Shown: piece after piece, positions 6,328-8,082 of the stretch
Position numbering within the stretch: position 1 is the first letter of the stretch
Layout of the letters: every line of letters begins with the position of its first letter
Assembly (NCBI GenBank): GCA_027062035.1
Contig: JAMOUL010000223.1
Span: 1 to 8,082 of the forward strand
Length of the DNA stretch: 8,082 nt
Direction of reading: 5' to 3'
Origin: Candidatus Aminicenantota bacterium
GTDB lineage: Bacteria > Acidobacteriota > Aminicenantia > S016-38
Notes under the pieces: model-generated
The model's input: only the letters and a program-made list of their open reading frames with translations
What the model was told of the DNA's origin: nothing
Databases searched by the model: none
Program-made: the position numbers and the translations under genes

Positions 6328-7581
6328 ATGGGAAAAACCCTTGCTGAAAAAATTCTTTCGGCAAAGTCCGGCACTGATGCGAGGGCCGGAGATATAGTGA
6401 TGGCAAAACCGGATTTTGTAATGTCCCATGACAACTCAGCAGCTATAGCAAAGCACTTCTATAAAATTGGCCTGCCAAAGGTTGCCATTCCTGAAAAAAT
6501 AGTAATCATTTTAGACCATGTGGTGCCTCCATCCTCGGTAGAATATGCTGAGAACCACAAGTTCATAAGACAGTTTGTCCGGGAGCAGGGGATAAAACAC
6601 TTCTATGATATAAACAAGGGTATATGCCATCAGGTCTTCACAGAAGAAGGTTTTGCACTTCCAGGAACCTTAGCTCTGGGTTCTGATTCCCATACCACCA
6701 CATATGGAGCTGTAGGTGCCTTTTCTGCAGGAATAGGAAGGACAGAGATGGCTTCCATCTGGGCAACAGGAGAACTCTGGATGAAGGTCCCCCAGACCAT
6801 AAAAATAATAATTAAAGGAAAACTGCCTGAAGGGGTATATGCAAAGGATGTTGTCCTTCATATCATAGGCACTATCGGGGCAGATGGAGCAACATACCGG
6901 GCTGTAGAATTCACGGGACCCGTGGTGGAAGGCTTTTCCATAGCTTCCAGAATGGTTCTATCCAACATGGCAGCGGAGATGGGAGCAAAGGCAGGATACG
7001 TGGAGCCCGATGAAAAAACCCTGGAGTTTCTCCAAGGCCGAGCGAAAAAGGAATTCGAGCTTGTAAAGTCTGATCCGGATGCAGAATACGAGAAGGTCCT
7101 TGAATTCGATATCTCCGAACTCACCCCTCAGATAGCGGCTCCCCATACTGTCGACAATGTAAAACCAATAGCTGAACTCGAAGGCCTGGAATTCAATCAG
7201 GGCCTTATAGGCACCTGCACCAATGGAAGGGTAGAAGATCTGGAAATAGCTGCAAAAATACTCAAGGGGAGAAAGGTACATCCCAATGTAAGGCTCCTTG
7301 TCTTTGCTGCATCCTGGAAGCAATACATAGAAGCATTAAAGAAGGGGATTATGGAAACACTGGCAGAAGCCGGTGCAATAGTAATGAATCCTGGATGCGG
7401 ACCCTGTCTTGGAGCCCATGAGGGAGTTATCGCTTCAGGAGAAAGGGCACTTTCCACATCAAACAGAAACTTCAAGGGAAGAATGGGGTCAAAGGAAGGT
7501 GAGATCTACCTGGCGTCTCCTGCGACAGTTGCAGCTTCTGCTATAGAAGGGAAGATAACAGACCCCAGGAAATACCTTTAA
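6328..7581 (+). CDS. leuC: Aconitase-superfamily hydro-lyase large subunit (3-isopropylmalate dehydratase / homoaconitase type)
   Basis: Proteins of this type carry the [4Fe-4S] cluster and, with a small swivelling subunit, isomerise 2-isopropylmalate to 3-isopropylmalate in leucine synthesis; relatives act on homocitrate, citramalate or dimethylmalate. At 417 residues it matches the shorter LeuC branch common in archaea, thermophiles and anaerobes. Visible motifs are HDN at 34-36, DHVVPPSS, GSDSHTTTYG (118-127) with GAFSAGIGRTEMA, GTCTNGR with cluster ligand Cys297, and NPGCGPCLG with Cys357 and Cys360. It ends in the typical GKITDPRKYL. ATG at 6328 follows GGGAGGG (6314-6320) by 7 nt. The usual small-subunit (leuD) neighbour is absent: the upstream gene encodes an HD protein and the downstream gene is convergent. 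Substrate choice in this family depends largely on the small subunit, so leucine synthesis is likely but not proved. Confidence 0.92.
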   Translation: MGKTLAEKILSAKSGTDARAGDIVMAKPDFVMSHDNSAAIAKHFYKIGLPKVAIPEKIVIILDHVVPPSSVEYAENHKFIRQFVREQGIKHFYDINKGICHQVFTEEGFALPGTLALGSDSHTTTYGAVGAFSAGIGRTEMASIWATGELWMKVPQTIKIIIKGKLPEGVYAKDVVLHIIGTIGADGATYRAVEFTGPVVEGFSIASRMVLSNMAAEMGAKAGYVEPDEKTLEFLQGRAKKEFELVKSDPDAEYEKVLEFDISELTPQIAAPHTVDNVKPIAELEGLEFNQGLIGTCTNGRVEDLEIAAKILKGRKVHPNVRLLVFAASWKQYIEALKKGIMETLAEAGAIVMNPGCGPCLGAHEGVIASGERALSTSNRNFKGRMGSKEGEIYLASPATVAASAIEGKITDPRKYL

Positions 7582-8078
7582 TTCTTCTTCCCAACCCCCT
7601 TAAAAATTGTTTTGAACAGACATAGGGGAGAAGGAATAAGCATTGGCGTGTTTTCTCTGTACACCAGATATTCTTCCCCGAATTTTTCCACGAGTTCTGG
7701 CTCCTCCACCCTTCTAAGGAACCAGATTATCCCCACCCATATGAATAACGAAGCTAAAATGAAGGTGAAAAAGCCTCCAATTATTATTGAAAAAGCGCTC
7801 ACAAACATACCTATACCAAGATGGTGAGGATGTCTCAAACATTTATAAAGGTCAGAGGTAACCAGACGTGTGGTCCAGCCCCATTCTTCTGGTTTCCCCA
7901 TGTTTCTAAGCAATCGTCCTGATCTCGCAAGAAGAAAAATAGAAAACAAAGTAAATATAATAGCCAGTACCTTCATCCAGAGAGGGAAAAGAAGAATCTC
8001 AAAGCGTCTATCCAGATATAAGCCTCCTGCGAAACTCACTGCTATTCCACCGAACCACAGGACAAATCTTTTTAACAT
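7578..8078 (-). CDS. Membrane methyltransferase, isoprenylcysteine/phospholipid methyltransferase family
   Basis: The 166-residue protein has about four to five hydrophobic segments and the C-terminal S-adenosylmethionine-binding pattern of the ICMT/PEMT superfamily. This is LVTSDLYKCLRHPHHLG (RHPHHLG at 82-88), EEPEL at 125-129, FGEEYLVYREN at 133-143 and a closing Pro-rich MLIPSP. Bacterial members methylate lipids, small molecules or protein ends, and the substrate cannot be told from sequence. The usual RHPxYLG has His in place of Tyr. The ATG at 8078 is 4 nt from the window edge, so the ribosome binding site is not visible and the true start could lie upstream, although the length suits the family. 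It is convergent with leuC, and the two stop codons share TTAA at 7578-7581. Confidence 0.85.
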   Translation of the reverse strand: MLKRFVLWFGGIAVSFAGGLYLDRRFEILLFPLWMKVLAIIFTLFSIFLLARSGRLLRNMGKPEEWGWTTRLVTSDLYKCLRHPHHLGIGMFVSAFSIIIGGFFTFILASLFIWVGIIWFLRRVEEPELVEKFGEEYLVYRENTPMLIPSPLCLFKTIFKGVGKKN

Positions 8079-8082
8079 CTTA

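Overview
The window looks like an ordinary chromosomal stretch of a Gram-negative-type bacterium. It carries a complete signal-peptidase-II/lipoprotein acylation pair and an IleRS with the bacterial C-terminal zinc motif. The proteins are rich in Lys and Glu, arginine is mostly AGA/AGG, isoleucine is often ATA and glycine often GGA. Shine-Dalgarno sequences are strong. This style suggests an anaerobic or thermophilic lineage such as Thermodesulfobacteriota, Nitrospirota or a deltaproteobacterial relative. The lineage is inferred; nothing in the window fixes it.

Positions 1-332 hold no intact gene. The minus strand has a 76-codon open frame without a start codon (85-315), which reads like the 3' end of a lost gene. 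A second minus-strand frame begins at 56 and leaves the window. The ileS promoter lies at the right end of this stretch.

Positions 333-5244 form a tight plus-strand operon: ileS, lspA, lgt and an RluA/RluD-family pseudouridine synthase. All three junctions overlap (4, 20 and 32 nt) and each downstream gene has a purine-rich ribosome binding site inside the gene before it. Lgt attaches diacylglycerol to prolipoproteins and LspA then cleaves the signal peptide, so the two middle genes are consecutive steps of one pathway. ileS and the pseudouridine synthase serve translation.

Positions 5245-5793 hold a small minus-strand membrane protein of unknown function, convergent with the operon, followed by an AT-rich divergent promoter region of about 130 bp.

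Positions 5794-7581 hold a two-gene plus-strand unit: an HD-domain metal-dependent phosphohydrolase and, 3 nt later, the large subunit of an aconitase-superfamily hydro-lyase (LeuC/homoaconitase type). No small (LeuD-type) subunit gene is in the window.

Positions 7578-8078 hold a minus-strand membrane methyltransferase of the isoprenylcysteine/phospholipid methyltransferase type. It meets the LeuC gene tail to tail, and the two stop codons share a TTAA palindrome.

I see no CRISPR array, tRNA, rRNA, insertion sequence or obvious defence system. The points most worth following are the HD-LeuC pairing, the divergent active-site motifs in Lgt, and the gene remnant upstream of ileS.
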